Assembly: GCA_963741565.1 (NCBI GenBank)
Contig: CAVUIK010000008.1
Span: forward strand, 496,001 to 560,000
Length of the DNA stretch: 64,000 nucleotides
Direction of reading: 5' to 3'
Origin: Ga0077555 sp963741565
GTDB lineage: Bacteria; Pseudomonadota; Alphaproteobacteria; Rhizobiales; Hyphomicrobiaceae
This document shows, one piece after another, positions 26,281 to 36,522 of the stretch. The notes under the pieces were generated by a model, which had not been told where the DNA came from, ran no database searches, and saw only the letters and a list, made by a program, of their open reading frames with translations. The first letter of the stretch is position 1. Each line of letters starts with the position of its first letter. Both the position numbers and the translations under genes were made by a program.

Positions 26281-27189
26281 TCAATGCGCGCCTTTGCGGA
26301 ACAGCGTTGAGGCGAGAAGCCCCGAGGCAATGGCCAGCAGTACGGTTGCGATGCCATAAAACAAGGGGTACCGGAACGCGAACTCATGCACGACATGCTC
26401 GAAGCCTTCGCGCTCCAGGTTGAGCCGCGCCGTATACTGGCTCAATAACTCGCCGTTCCTGAAGAGATACACTCGGGTATCAAAAGGGCCAACCGTCACG
26501 TTGGCCGGGACGTCGACGGATGACCGAAACAGACTTCGGCCAATGAAGGCGACATTGTACTCGCCTTGGCTGTAGAGGCGGTCGTTCTTCTTCAGGCGGA
26601 CGACGGCATTCCGATAGTCACTGATACTGGTCGCTGACGCACCACCGCGCGCCAGCGCCATCGGGACGTAGTCGAAACCGATCCCATTCGACTTCAGAAC
26701 TTCAGGCGAGGCAATCTCGTCGAGCGGGCGCGTCGACGCAATTGCGTAGTAGTTCGGCACACCAGAGAATTCGAGGCTCTCTGTATTGAGCCAAATTCCA
26801 AGAACACGCTCTTTTTTGCGGGCAACGAGCCGCGTCGGTGTCCCGACAACAACGACAACAATGTCATAGAACCCCGCCTCAGGGCTCGTCTGGCGGCTGT
26901 TGTCGACAGCCCCGAAGATAACGATTTCAATTCCGGTAAAGCTCGATGTCACCGCCACGCTTCTGGTCGAGACGTCAGCTGTGACAGTCTCGCGAGGCAG
27001 CATTGCCGCAGGATTGGCGGGGTCTGGCGTTGGCGGCATCGCTTTGGGCGCCGGCATGGGCACGGGCGTGGCACGCTGACGGCGCTGCTGGGCACCAAGG
27101 TCGCCATGGGAGACCGCGAGCATCATGATCGCAAGGACCATCAACGCGATTGGGCGAATACCTCTGGCCGTAAGCACGTGGCGCAGCAT
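26281..27189 (-). CDS. TIGR02186 family membrane-anchored protein
   Basis: A 302-residue protein starting at ATG 27189, which overlaps the stop of the upstream TauE gene (TGATG). It has a hydrophobic N-terminal signal (about residues 11-27), a Pro-rich linker, a beta-rich periplasmic domain and a C-terminal helix (YPLFYGIATVLLAIASGLLAS). The segment TGIEIVIFGAVD and the long valine strand FYDIVVVVVG are typical of TIGR02186, an alphaproteobacterial family found beside TauE/SafE permeases. It may assist sulfur-compound export or bind a substrate in the periplasm. Confidence 0.85.
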   Translation of the reverse strand: MLRHVLTARGIRPIALMVLAIMMLAVSHGDLGAQQRRQRATPVPMPAPKAMPPTPDPANPAAMLPRETVTADVSTRSVAVTSSFTGIEIVIFGAVDNSRQTSPEAGFYDIVVVVVGTPTRLVARKKERVLGIWLNTESLEFSGVPNYYAIASTRPLDEIASPEVLKSNGIGFDYVPMALARGGASATSISDYRNAVVRLKKNDRLYSQGEYNVAFIGRSLFRSSVDVPANVTVGPFDTRVYLFRNGELLSQYTARLNLEREGFEHVVHEFAFRYPLFYGIATVLLAIASGLLASTLFRKGAH

Positions 27190-28115
27190 CAGTGCCCCCC
27201 ACTCGCGCCGGAAATCGAAAACATCTCGGCCGGCGCGGCGATTAAACTCCAAGCCATCCTGGCCGCAACCAGCAAGACCAGCGCTGCAAGCAGAAATCTG
27301 AGCTGTTCACCCCGCAGCTTCTCCCCGGCAACGGCGCCAAATTGCGCACCGATCACGCCGCCGACCATCAACATCAGGGCCAACACCACATCGACCGTGA
27401 AGTTCTGCTTGGCATGGAGGATAGTCGTCGCCGCCGTCACAAAAACGATCTGAAACAGAGAGGTTCCAACGACGACATTGGTTGGCATCCGCAGCAGATA
27501 GATCATCGCTGGCACCATGATAAAGCCGCCGCCGACGCCCATGATGCCCGCCAGAAAGCCGACAAACACCCCAATCAGGAGCGGCGGCAGTGCGCTGATG
27601 TAGAGTTTGGACTTGTGGAACCGCATCTTGAACGGCAATCCATGCAGCCAGCTGTGCTGGCCGGGGCGCCGCGCCGATGCTGGTTTGCCCTGGCGCGTGC
27701 GCCGTATCGCATTGATGCTCTCGATGAACATCAACATGCCGATGATGCTGAGAAACAGCACGTAGCACATCGTGACAAAAAATTCGAAGTGCCCGGCTTT
27801 TCTCAGGACCTTGACGACGTGAACGCCACCGATCGACCCGAGGATACCCCCGACGAGCAGCACAGTGCCCATCTTGATATCGATGTTGTTGCGCCGCCAC
27901 TGCGCTAGGGCGCCGGACACCGACGACGCCACGATCTGGGCGGCTTCCGTTCCAACCGCGACAGCAGAGGGAATCCCGGCGAAAATCAAAAGCGGCGTCA
28001 TCAAAAAACCGCCACCGACGCCAAAAAGTCCGGACAAGAAGCCGACGGCCGCGCCCATCCCGACGAAGATGAGAGCGTTGGCGGACAGCTCGGCGATCGG
28101 GAGATAGAAATTCAT
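27189..28115 (-). CDS. Sulfite exporter TauE/SafE family permease
   Basis: A 308-residue membrane protein with two similar halves, each carrying the family signature (GLFGVGGGFLMTPLL near residue 30 and GIMGVGGGFIMVPAMIY in the middle), and about eight hydrophobic helices. TauE/SafE proteins export sulfite, sulfoacetate or related organosulfur anions. The stop overlaps the TIGR02186 start, giving a tight two-gene operon. The start at ATG 28115 is followed at once by a hydrophobic first helix. Confidence 0.92.
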   Translation of the reverse strand: MNFYLPIAELSANALIFVGMGAAVGFLSGLFGVGGGFLMTPLLIFAGIPSAVAVGTEAAQIVASSVSGALAQWRRNNIDIKMGTVLLVGGILGSIGGVHVVKVLRKAGHFEFFVTMCYVLFLSIIGMLMFIESINAIRRTRQGKPASARRPGQHSWLHGLPFKMRFHKSKLYISALPPLLIGVFVGFLAGIMGVGGGFIMVPAMIYLLRMPTNVVVGTSLFQIVFVTAATTILHAKQNFTVDVVLALMLMVGGVIGAQFGAVAGEKLRGEQLRFLLAALVLLVAARMAWSLIAAPAEMFSISGASGGH

Positions 28116-28352
28116 GCTGCGTTCGTCACCCGTCCCAAAGGCGCCAACGATGCTCCGGGTCCGGAACTCGGATGCCGGTCAAACGACGATTGGCGTCTGC
28201 ATATTTGCGCAGTCGCCATGTGCTCGTCGGAGCGCCCGCAGCGTGCTGCATGTTCGGTGAGCGCAACCGGATGATCTACGTACCCAGCTGCAAAACCTAA
28301 GGGATAACAATATGGCCGGCTTGGCAAGCCGACGTTCGGACGCAGGCCACAG

Positions 28353-28369
28353 AAAAACGGGCCGTGCCC
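28353..28369 (-). terminator. Possible weak terminator after the PodJ-like gene
   Basis: On the minus strand a short GGGC/GCCC stem with a 3-base loop is followed by G and five T. It lies about 46 bases past the stop of the PodJ-like gene in the 299-base gap (28116-28414). The stem is short, so this is weak. I see no other structured element or gene in the gap. Confidence 0.3.
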
Positions 28370-28414
28370 ACTGGACACCGCCCGTCGTCAACCCAGGATC
28401 GATCGCTCAACACA

Positions 28415-31400
28415 TCAACCGGGGGCACCGGTGGCTCCGGGGGCCGGCTGGGCACGGCCCTTCCAGGCTTCGCCAGTGGCCTTTGCGTCATTGGCCGAAT
28501 GCTCGATTGCGCGAGGGCGCCAACCCTCAAGCTTCTGCTCGGCAGCCTGCAGCGATACAGAATCGAGCCGTGGCTTCAGGAGATCGCGACGGCGAACCGC
28601 TTCTTTGTCGCCAGCCTGAGCGGCAAGGGCATACCACTTGTAGGCAGTCGCGAAATCTTTCGGTACGCCAAGACCACTTTCATGCAGGACACCCAGATTG
28701 TACTGGCTGTCAGCAAGACCACGTTCAGCTGCTTCGCCGAACCATTGTGCGGCTGCCGGATAATCCGGGGTGGACGCTCCGCGGCCAGCACTCAGGACAG
28801 CGAGATTGTGCATGGCCTTGACGTTGCCCTGTGCCGCTGCCCGGGCATACCAGACGCGAGCCCGCGCCGGGTCACCCTTGATGCCAAGGCCACGCTCATA
28901 AAGCGTCGCCAGCCGGTATTGCGCCACAGCCAACCCCTGGGTGGCCGCCCGCTGATACCAGGTGGCCGCTTGCTCAAAGTCCTGCTTGACGCCCTTGCCT
29001 TCTGCAAAGCGCACCGCAATCTCGAACTGGGCGGACGGGTCGCCTTTAGCGGCCGCCAAGCGAAGCGACAGCGGGCCAATCGGTGCGGGCGGCAATTCGA
29101 GCACCGTTCGGCCGTCGGCCGTCTGATTGACGGTAGGCGCCGCAGCTTGCTGGTCGGACGCATCAGCTCCGCCAAAGTCGGACGGTGCGAGTGACGCTGG
29201 GATCGCGGACGTCGAGGCCGCGTTCAGTGCTGTGCGCTCCGAGAGGCTCGCCATTTGCGCCCGCTGCCGCGCCTGCACGACATCATGAATGGTCATTGGA
29301 CGCGACGTCGCCTGGACGGCAATGCCCGGCCCTTGAATCACCGTCCCGTCGACCGATGCTGTCTCCTGGGTGCGGATGGCGGGGCCCGGATCGCGGTTCT
29401 CGCTGAGCTCATCGACCCCGGTTTCGGGCTTGCTGCGCTTCTTCGGCGCCGGCTTGGCCGGATCCATGCTCGGTGCCGGCGCAGGTACGACTGACTTCTG
29501 AGGGACGGTTTCGGGCGCAGCTGTGGATGGCGTGGCAGCTTTCGTGGCAACCGGCTCAACCTCTGGTGCAGCGGCCGGTGTAGCCGGCGCGCCACGCTCG
29601 ATCGGCGCCGAAATGGGGACCGACCGACCTTTGGGGCCAGCAACGAACCAGTAGCCAGCCAGCAGGAACGCCGCCACGCTCGCCACCATCAAGATGCCAG
29701 GCCGAACGCCCCCGTTCGTCTCCGGCTTATTGGAGTCGTCCTTCGCGCCGCCGCCGAACAGGCGTTCTTTAAATCCTGCTGCTTTGCCACTGCCACTCGG
29801 CTTGGCAGCCGCTTCAGCAATCTGCAACTCGACCTTGGCCCGCTCGGCGGCCTGGCGAGCGAGTGCAATGAAGGCGCGCCGATCGCCGGGAGGCTCAGCC
29901 GGCTCGGCGCTCGGAGGTTGATAGGCAGCTGTCGATGCTCGGGTCGTTCGCGTGAACTCAGGCTCAACGCGACGGGCCACGTCGACCTGCGCTTCTGGCG
30001 GCGCCGGCCTTTCCGCGGCGGCGGCGCGCGCAGCAGCCTTGGCCTCGTCGGCGAAACTCCGCGACTGCGAACGCGCGGGCTCGGGCTCATCACTCAGCGG
30101 GACGTGCGCGGGGCGCGTGTTCACCGGCGACAATTGAGGCTCGATCCGATCGTCGGCAAAACCTCGCGACTGGTTGTCATGAATTAGCGGCCCCTGATCG
30201 ATCGCGTCGACACGATCGAGAACATGCTGCATCGCATGCTGCATCGTATCCAGCGCGTCCGCAGTCTGCGCATCGTTGCGTCGGCGCTCTTCAACAAACC
30301 CAGACAGCAGGTCGTGAAGCGCCGACAACTGGTCGCTCGAGGCCAACTGGTCCTGTGCGAAGGATGGTGTAGAAACGACTGCCGCCGGCACCACCTGGGC
30401 GGCGAACCGTTGAGCCGCCTTTTCTGCTGCTTCGTCGGCATAGCGCGAGAGATCGCGATCCGTGGGAACCACGCTTCCAAACAAGCGGAGGATCTCATCG
30501 TCGCTGAGCTTCTTGTTGAGGCCACGCAACTGATCGTCGATCGAATCGAGACGCGACAGCTGGGACTGGATCGAGCCCAGCTGCGCCGTCAGCTCGTTGA
30601 TATGGGCTTCAACGAGCCGCAGACCCTCGACGTCTGAACGGGTTGCGACATCTGCGAGAGCCGAACCAAGCCGGTCCTCAAGCGCATCAAAGCGCTGATT
30701 GAGCGCCGACATAGAGGCTTCAGGATTGAGTTGTGCCAACGACTGCTCGAACTCGCGCCGTAATGTCACTGAACCGCGTTTCGAGCCAGAGTTGGTCAAT
30801 GGCCGGTCCGATTGGTTCCGATGATCCCAGGTTGGCAGCGAATGACGGCGTGGCCGCCAACGGGGCCGAGGCGCCGGTCCGCTCAACTGAGTCGACAGTA
30901 CGGGCCACGACGGGGGTGATGGGCGTTGTATCAAACGTGCTGCGCAGAGGCGGCAAGCCCGGCTCGCCGGAGTCGTAAAGGCGCGCAAGCGCGTCCGCCG
31001 AGTGGCGATCCCAGGGCTCATCCGGATTCTGGCGGTACACGGGTTCGGCTGACTTGGGCTCCTGTTCGGCAACGGGCGCAGCGCGCGACCATGAGGCCCC
31101 ACTGCCGCCAACGGCTGACCGGAGCGCCGGGGGCGGCTCCTTGAGCGTGGACCACGTCTCCGACGCCAGAGCACTGTAGGAGGATTGAGCAGGAGCGGGC
31201 GGCGGAAGCTCATCCGGCTCGACGAACGTGATGGCGGGGCCTTCGCTTGGCGGCATGCCCGGGGTCGATCGCACCGGCTCAACTGATGCGGCGGAAACCG
31301 CGGACGGCGCGGCAGGTTCGACCGTGTTAGCGCGGGCAACACGCTCTTGATCTGCCTCAACGAGACGCTCGGCCAACAAGGCCATACCACTCTCGATGCG

Positions 31401-31649
31401 CTCAAAGGCGGATGCGTAGTGCTGCGGCAAATTCGACTTCATCAACTCCGTCTGGCCACCGAGCCGGGCGAGGCGCTGCTGCATCTCGCGCAGTGATTCG
31501 CTGTGCCGTCGGTCTGCATCGGCAATCTGGCCGGCAAGCTGCTGGAGAAACTCCTTGAGGTCCTCGGCGCGGCAGACAAGTTCGCCTCGTCCCATACCGG
31601 CTTCCAAGTTCCTCTCGAAAGAAGGATGACCTTGATCTTTGTTCGACAT
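28415..31649 (-). pseudogene. PodJ-like Sel1-repeat polar localisation protein, frameshifted
   Basis: Two overlapping frames form one protein of about 1077 residues. The N-terminal part (start ATG 31649) is a coiled coil (EFLQQLAGQIADADRRHSE) followed by a Pro/Ala/Glu-rich stretch; the second part continues the coiled coil, then a disordered region, one membrane helix at about 29638-29702, and C-terminal Sel1/TPR repeats near 28560-29080 (such as VAQYRLATLYERGLG and ADSQYNLGVLHESGLG). This coiled coil, single TM and periplasmic Sel1 order matches the Caulobacter polar organiser PodJ. The break is at GAACTC on the plus strand, 30749-30754; deleting one A gives ITARVEQSLAQL and a continuous protein. 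Confidence 0.8.
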
Positions 31650-31945
31650 TGCGGTCCCCGTCGGCCCCAAAAACTCGATCCAGGCGTTTGCGCCAGCAGA
31701 TCCCGGGTGAGGGACGGCTACATCGGTCCAGTTCCGATATTGCCAATGCCGGCTTAAAACGTCCAAAGGCCCTGACGCGGCACCAAATCAGAACCATCTA
31801 GTGTGAAGGTCGCAGCGTCCCGTAAAGTTTCGGTTAAAGGCTGTTCACGAATGGGCCGAGATGACGAGCATGCCACAATCGTTTGGTAGTTTTGCGGCGC
31901 GTTCGATCAACAACCTGGCATCGCCCAGCAAACGAAGGAAACGCT

Positions 31946-32395
31946 ATGCGCCTTGCATTCATCGGTGCGGCTTTGCTGGTAGCGCTAGCGGGCTCAGCGG
32001 TCGCCAACGCGCCCGAAGGGGACCGGACCGGCCGGTTCACGCTGCAACCTATCGATGGCGGCTTCCTGCGCATGGACACCGTCACCGGTGACGTCTCGCT
32101 TTGCGCCAAAAAAGGCACGAGCGTTGCCTGCGAACCCGTGAACGACGATCGTGATCTCCAGAAGGAATTGAGCCGACTGAACACGGAAAACAAGGCCCTG
32201 AAGGCCGAAATCAAGCGCCTTGAGGAGGTGTTCGACAAGGACCAGGGCCGGCCAACGAGCCGCGCTCCCAAGTTCGAAATCCCGACCGAGGAGGACGTCG
32301 ACAAGGCGCTCACCTACCTGGAGCGCATGTTCAAGAAATTCAGGGACAAGCTGAAGGACTTCGAAAGCGGGTCTGGTAAGGGCACGCAGCTCTAA
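31946..32395 (+). CDS. Secreted coiled-coil protein of unknown function
   Basis: A 149-residue protein. The ATG at 31946 follows a GAAGGA ribosome site and starts a clean signal peptide (MRLAFIGAALLVALAGSAVA). The mature protein has a small beta region with two cysteines (SLCAKKGTSVACE) that could form a disulfide, then a coiled coil (QKELSRLNTENKALKAEIKRL) and a second charged helix. It is divergent from the PodJ-like gene across 296 bases and ends 3 bases from converging priA. Family not recognised; a periplasmic role is inferred. Confidence 0.75.
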   Translation: MRLAFIGAALLVALAGSAVANAPEGDRTGRFTLQPIDGGFLRMDTVTGDVSLCAKKGTSVACEPVNDDRDLQKELSRLNTENKALKAEIKRLEEVFDKDQGRPTSRAPKFEIPTEEDVDKALTYLERMFKKFRDKLKDFESGSGKGTQL

Positions 32396-32398
32396 GCT

Positions 32399-34657
32399 TC
32401 AAAGGAAACTGTAGGGGTCGATGTCGACAGTGACACGCAGGTCACCTTTCACCTCGGGCAGCCGCGACAACCATTCGCGAATATAGGCCTGGACATCCTG
32501 CTCGCGCGGCGCCTTCAAGAGAAGGCGCCAGCGATGCCGGCCGCGAATCACGGCAATTGGCGCCTCGGCCGGCCCCATGACCTCAATCTGAGCCGCCTCG
32601 GGCGCCCGCCGCGCAACTTCGCGGGCATATGCCTCGGCCATTTCCTTGTGCCGGGCCGAAACAACCAGGGCGACCAGCCGCCCGAACGGCGGCAACAAAG
32701 CCAGCTGACGGACGCGAATCTCGTGCTCCAGAAATGCCTCGCGATCACTGCGGATAATGGCCTCCATCACCGGATGCTCGGGCATGTAGGTCTGAACCAG
32801 GCCGCGTCCCCGGGCAAACGAGCGGCCCGCGCGGCCCGTCACCTGATGCAGCAGTTGGAACGTACGTTCGCCGGCACGCGGATCCGCCCCTTGCGCCAGG
32901 CCCAAATCGCCATCGACGATCCCGACTGTGGCTAGATCCGGGAAGTGATGCCCCTTAGCAACAATCTGAGTTCCGATAATGATATCGGCCTCGCCTGCTT
33001 CGATCTTGCGGATGATCTCCCGCATCTCGGTCAAGCCTGGGATCAGATCCGAAGAGAGCAAGACCATGCGCGCCTCGGGAAACCGCTCGGCAACCTCCTC
33101 GGCAATCCGTTCAACACCCGGTCCGCAGGCGACCAGCGTGTCTTCCTCCCCGCACTTCGGGCATTTTTTCGGCAGTGGCAGCGAGAAGCCGCAATGATGG
33201 CAATTGAGCCGTCCCCGGAACCGATGCTCGACCAGCCAGGCCGTGCATTGCGGGCAATTGATGCGGTTCCCGCATGACCGGCAGAGCGTCAGCGGCGCAT
33301 AACCGCGGCGGTTGAGAAACAACAGCGTCTGCTGCTTCTTGTCGAGCGTTTCAGTAATGGCCTGAACGAGGGGGGCAGCGAGCCATTTGCCTCGCTCTGG
33401 CGCCTGTTTCCTCATGTCGATCGGTGTGATCTCGGGAAGCTCGGTGCCCGAGAAACGCCCCGGCAAGACGAGATGGCGGTAGCGGCCGGTCCGCGCATTG
33501 ACGTGGCTTTCAATTGATGGCGTCGCAGAGGCCAGAACGATCGGGCATTTCGCGAGATGGGCGCGCACAATCGCCATGTCGCGGCCCTGATAGTGAATAC
33601 GATCCTCCTGCTTGAACCCCTGATCATGTTCCTCGTCGATGACGATGAGGCCAAGATCCCGGAACGGCAGGAACAGCGCCGAGCGGGCTCCGACGACGAC
33701 GCGCGCTTCGCCGAGGGCCGTGGCCGTCCACACGCGGCCGCGCTCGACCGGTGACAGGGCAGAATGCCACTCGGCCGGGGCACATCCGAAGCGCACCTTG
33801 AACCGGTTCAGGAACTGGCTGGTGAGCGCGATTTCCGGCAACATGATCAAGACCTGACGGTCGGCCTCCAGGGCCCGTGCCACGGCCTCGTAGTAGACCT
33901 CGGTCTTGCCGGACCCCGTGACGCCATCGAGCAACGACGCCGAGTAGGCGTTCGCATCGATCGCAGATTTGAGGGCGTGCGCGGCGATCGCCTGGTCTGC
34001 TGACAGCTCGACAACGGCGTGGGCCGGGTTTGGTGTCGCAAGCCGGCGCTCGGGAATCGCGATCTCGACAAGGCAACCCGCCTTGACGAGCCCATCGACG
34101 ACGCCCGTCGTGCACGCGGCCTCCGCCGCCAGGGCGCTTTTCGCCCGGATGAGGCCGTCAGCCGCCACATCGAGCGCCCTTTGCCGTTCCGGCGTCATGC
34201 GAGGGGGCAGCGGCGCGCCACCAACCAATCGCACGCCGACTTTCGGCTTCACGGGCTCGAAGGCAGCCGGCGCACTCATCATCATACGCACAACCATTCC
34301 CAGGGGCCCGAGCGTATAGCGCGCCACCCATTCGGCGAACCGGAGCGACACCACCGGCAGCGGCGGCACGTCCATGCGCTCTGTAATCGCCTTCATCTTC
34401 TTGGGGTCGACGGCTTTGCTCTGGTCGCCAACGGGGCCATCCCAGACGATCCCGAGACGGACCTGCGGTCCAAATGGAACCAGGACGAAGCAACCGGGTT
34501 CAACCTCCATCCCTTCGGGAAGCAGGTAGTCATAGGTCTGGTCGAGCGCGACCGGCAGCAATACAGGCACACGTCCTGCGCTCCGGCCACCCGTCACATC
34601 GCCCAAATCCAACAACCCGTCCAAACGGTCGGTCCTTCCAATGCGCAAAGCTTCCAA
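32399..34657 (-). CDS. priA: Primosomal protein N' (PriA helicase)
   Basis: A 752-residue replication-restart helicase that reloads DnaB at stalled forks. The N-terminal 3' DNA-binding domain has LDQTYDYLLPEG; helicase motifs include GVTGSGKTEVYYE (Walker A), IDEEHDQGFKQED (motif II) and SATPSIES. The zinc-binding insert has paired cysteines LCRSCGNRINCPQC, CHHCGF and KCPKCGEE, and the second helicase domain shows GTQIVAKGHHFPDLATVGIVDGD. Length is in the usual range. The start at 34657 gives about 28 extra residues before the conserved domain, so a later start is possible. Confidence 0.95.
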   Translation of the reverse strand: MEALRIGRTDRLDGLLDLGDVTGGRSAGRVPVLLPVALDQTYDYLLPEGMEVEPGCFVLVPFGPQVRLGIVWDGPVGDQSKAVDPKKMKAITERMDVPPLPVVSLRFAEWVARYTLGPLGMVVRMMMSAPAAFEPVKPKVGVRLVGGAPLPPRMTPERQRALDVAADGLIRAKSALAAEAACTTGVVDGLVKAGCLVEIAIPERRLATPNPAHAVVELSADQAIAAHALKSAIDANAYSASLLDGVTGSGKTEVYYEAVARALEADRQVLIMLPEIALTSQFLNRFKVRFGCAPAEWHSALSPVERGRVWTATALGEARVVVGARSALFLPFRDLGLIVIDEEHDQGFKQEDRIHYQGRDMAIVRAHLAKCPIVLASATPSIESHVNARTGRYRHLVLPGRFSGTELPEITPIDMRKQAPERGKWLAAPLVQAITETLDKKQQTLLFLNRRGYAPLTLCRSCGNRINCPQCTAWLVEHRFRGRLNCHHCGFSLPLPKKCPKCGEEDTLVACGPGVERIAEEVAERFPEARMVLLSSDLIPGLTEMREIIRKIEAGEADIIIGTQIVAKGHHFPDLATVGIVDGDLGLAQGADPRAGERTFQLLHQVTGRAGRSFARGRGLVQTYMPEHPVMEAIIRSDREAFLEHEIRVRQLALLPPFGRLVALVVSARHKEMAEAYAREVARRAPEAAQIEVMGPAEAPIAVIRGRHRWRLLLKAPREQDVQAYIREWLSRLPEVKGDLRVTVDIDPYSFL

Positions 34658-34737
34658 CTAGAACACCTGACGAATCAGTCGCCCGACGCTAGCTAGGCGG
34701 GCGACCCAAGCAGTTGTATGGCAAGGAGAGGCGTCGC

Positions 34738-35394
34738 ATGGAATTCTTCGTTGATACAGCCGACGTGGCCGAAATCCGCGAGCTTGCCAATCTTGGCCTG
34801 CTGGACGGCGTGACCACGAATCCCTCCCTCATCGCCAAAGCCGGCCGCGATTTCAAGTCGATCATTGCCGAGATCTGCGCCGTCGTGCCGGGCCCGGTTT
34901 CGGCCGAGGTCGCAGCAACCGACACCGAAGGCATGCTCCGCGAGGGGCGCATCCTCGCCAAAATTGCGAAGAACGTAACGGTGAAGGTCCCGCTGACCTG
35001 GGACGGCCTCAAGGCGTGCAAAACGTTGACCGGCGAAGGAACGATGGTCAACGTGACGCTCTGCTTTTCGGCGACCCAGGCCTTGCTGGCAGCCAAGGCC
35101 GGCGCAACGTTCGTTTCACCATTCATCGGCCGGCTGGACGATATCGGCCTCGACGGAATAGCGGTGATCCGCGAGATCCGGACGATCTACGACAATTACC
35201 CCGAACTCAAAACCAAGATCCTTGCGGCGTCGATCCGCACCGTGAACCATGTCCGCGATGCGGCCTTGATCGGGGCCGACGTATCCACTGTGCCGCCCGC
35301 GATTCTGAAGGCGCTGGTCAAGCACCCATTGACCGACAAGGGCCTCGAAGCCTTCCTCGCCGATTGGAAGAAAACCGGCCAATCGATCGCATGA
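34738..35394 (+). CDS. Small transaldolase / fructose-6-phosphate aldolase-like enzyme
   Basis: A 218-residue class I aldolase of the short transaldolase subfamily. MEFFVDTADVAEIREL and GVTTNPSLIAKAG are diagnostic; the Schiff-base lysine is in NVTVKVPLTWDGL, and the later blocks ATQALLAAKAGATFVSPFIGR and KILAASIRTVNHV are complete. ATG 34738 follows AAGGAGAG. The enzyme moves dihydroxyacetone units in the pentose phosphate pathway. It ends 9 bases before the converging ABC transporter operon. Confidence 0.93.
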   Translation: MEFFVDTADVAEIRELANLGLLDGVTTNPSLIAKAGRDFKSIIAEICAVVPGPVSAEVAATDTEGMLREGRILAKIAKNVTVKVPLTWDGLKACKTLTGEGTMVNVTLCFSATQALLAAKAGATFVSPFIGRLDDIGLDGIAVIREIRTIYDNYPELKTKILAASIRTVNHVRDAALIGADVSTVPPAILKALVKHPLTDKGLEAFLADWKKTGQSIA

Positions 35395-35403
35395 TGGGCG
35401 AAC

Positions 35404-36474
35404 TCAATTGACGATAAGGACGCGCGCGTCGGTAGTCTCGAAGGTCAACGCGACATCCGTGCCGGGCGCAACATCATCGCCCGAATGCACGCGCACGGTG
35501 GCCCCGCCCGCCTCGACAAGATATTCAGAGTAGGCGCCGAGGTAGCTGACCTCACGGATCCGCCCGGCGAGGCGTTGCACATCGCGGCCGGATTCCGACG
35601 CCGAAGGTTTCACCAACCGAACCGCCTCCGGGCGTAGCATCAACTGGTGCTTCCCGCCCGCCACGGCTGCGCTCGAATCCGCGCGGATGATCGCACCATC
35701 CGGCAAACGCCATTGCCCATCGCCGGCCACGGAAACGTCCAGAAAGCTTGCGACGCCGACGAAATCCGCGACGAACTTGTTAATAGGCCGCCGATACAGG
35801 TCTTTCGGCGTCCCGGCCTGCATGATGACACCCTTGTCCATCACGATCACGCGATCCGACATGGAAAGCGCCTCGGCTTGATCATGCGTCACGTAGAGCG
35901 CGGCGATGTTCAGCTCGCGTTGCAGGCGATGGATCTCAGAGCGTGTCGTATCCCGAAGCTTGGCGTCGAGGTTGGACAGCGGCTCGTCAAACAACAAGAC
36001 GCGGGGCCGACCAACAATAGCGCGAGCAAGTGCCACCCGTTGCTGCTGACCACCGGACAGCTGCGAGGGCTGGCGATCCCGCAGCTCCTTGAGACCGACG
36101 ATGCCGAGGGCCCAGTCGACCCGCTCGGCCAAAGTCGCCGCAGCCGTTTTCTTGATCTTCAACGGGAACGCAACATTCTCCGCCACCGTCATGTGCGGCC
36201 AGACCGCGTAGGATTGAAAGACCATACCGATATCGCGCGTATTCGGCGGCGTCATGATCCCGCGGGATGGCGCTGACACCGTCTCGCCGGTGATTGCGAT
36301 TTCGCCGCCGTTGGCGTCTTCAAGGCCGGCGATGCAGCGCAGCGTCGTCGTCTTGCCGCACCCGGAGGGCCCGAGCAGCGACACGAACTCGCCTTTGGCG
36401 ACCTCGAACGAAACACCGCTGACGACGCGGTTCGTGCCGTAGATCTTGTTCAACTCTTTGACGCTGATGCTCAT
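35404..36474 (-). CDS. ABC transporter ATP-binding protein, Fe(III)/polyamine type
   Basis: A 356-residue ATPase starting at ATG 36474. Walker A is GPSGCGKTT, the signature is LSGGQQQRVALARAI, Walker B is VLLFDEPLSNLD, and the C-terminal TOBE-like domain ends the protein. It is the third gene of an importer operon (binding protein, permease, ATPase), 48 bases after the permease. The FbpC/PotA-type group imports ferric iron, putrescine, sulfate or phosphonate; the partner binding protein points to iron. Confidence 0.9.
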   Translation of the reverse strand: MSISVKELNKIYGTNRVVSGVSFEVAKGEFVSLLGPSGCGKTTTLRCIAGLEDANGGEIAITGETVSAPSRGIMTPPNTRDIGMVFQSYAVWPHMTVAENVAFPLKIKKTAAATLAERVDWALGIVGLKELRDRQPSQLSGGQQQRVALARAIVGRPRVLLFDEPLSNLDAKLRDTTRSEIHRLQRELNIAALYVTHDQAEALSMSDRVIVMDKGVIMQAGTPKDLYRRPINKFVADFVGVASFLDVSVAGDGQWRLPDGAIIRADSSAAVAGGKHQLMLRPEAVRLVKPSASESGRDVQRLAGRIREVSYLGAYSEYLVEAGGATVRVHSGDDVAPGTDVALTFETTDARVLIVN

Positions 36475-36522
36475 GGCAGTTTCCCAGTTGGCCCTTCGGA
36501 TGCCCACGGCGCATCCGGCCGC

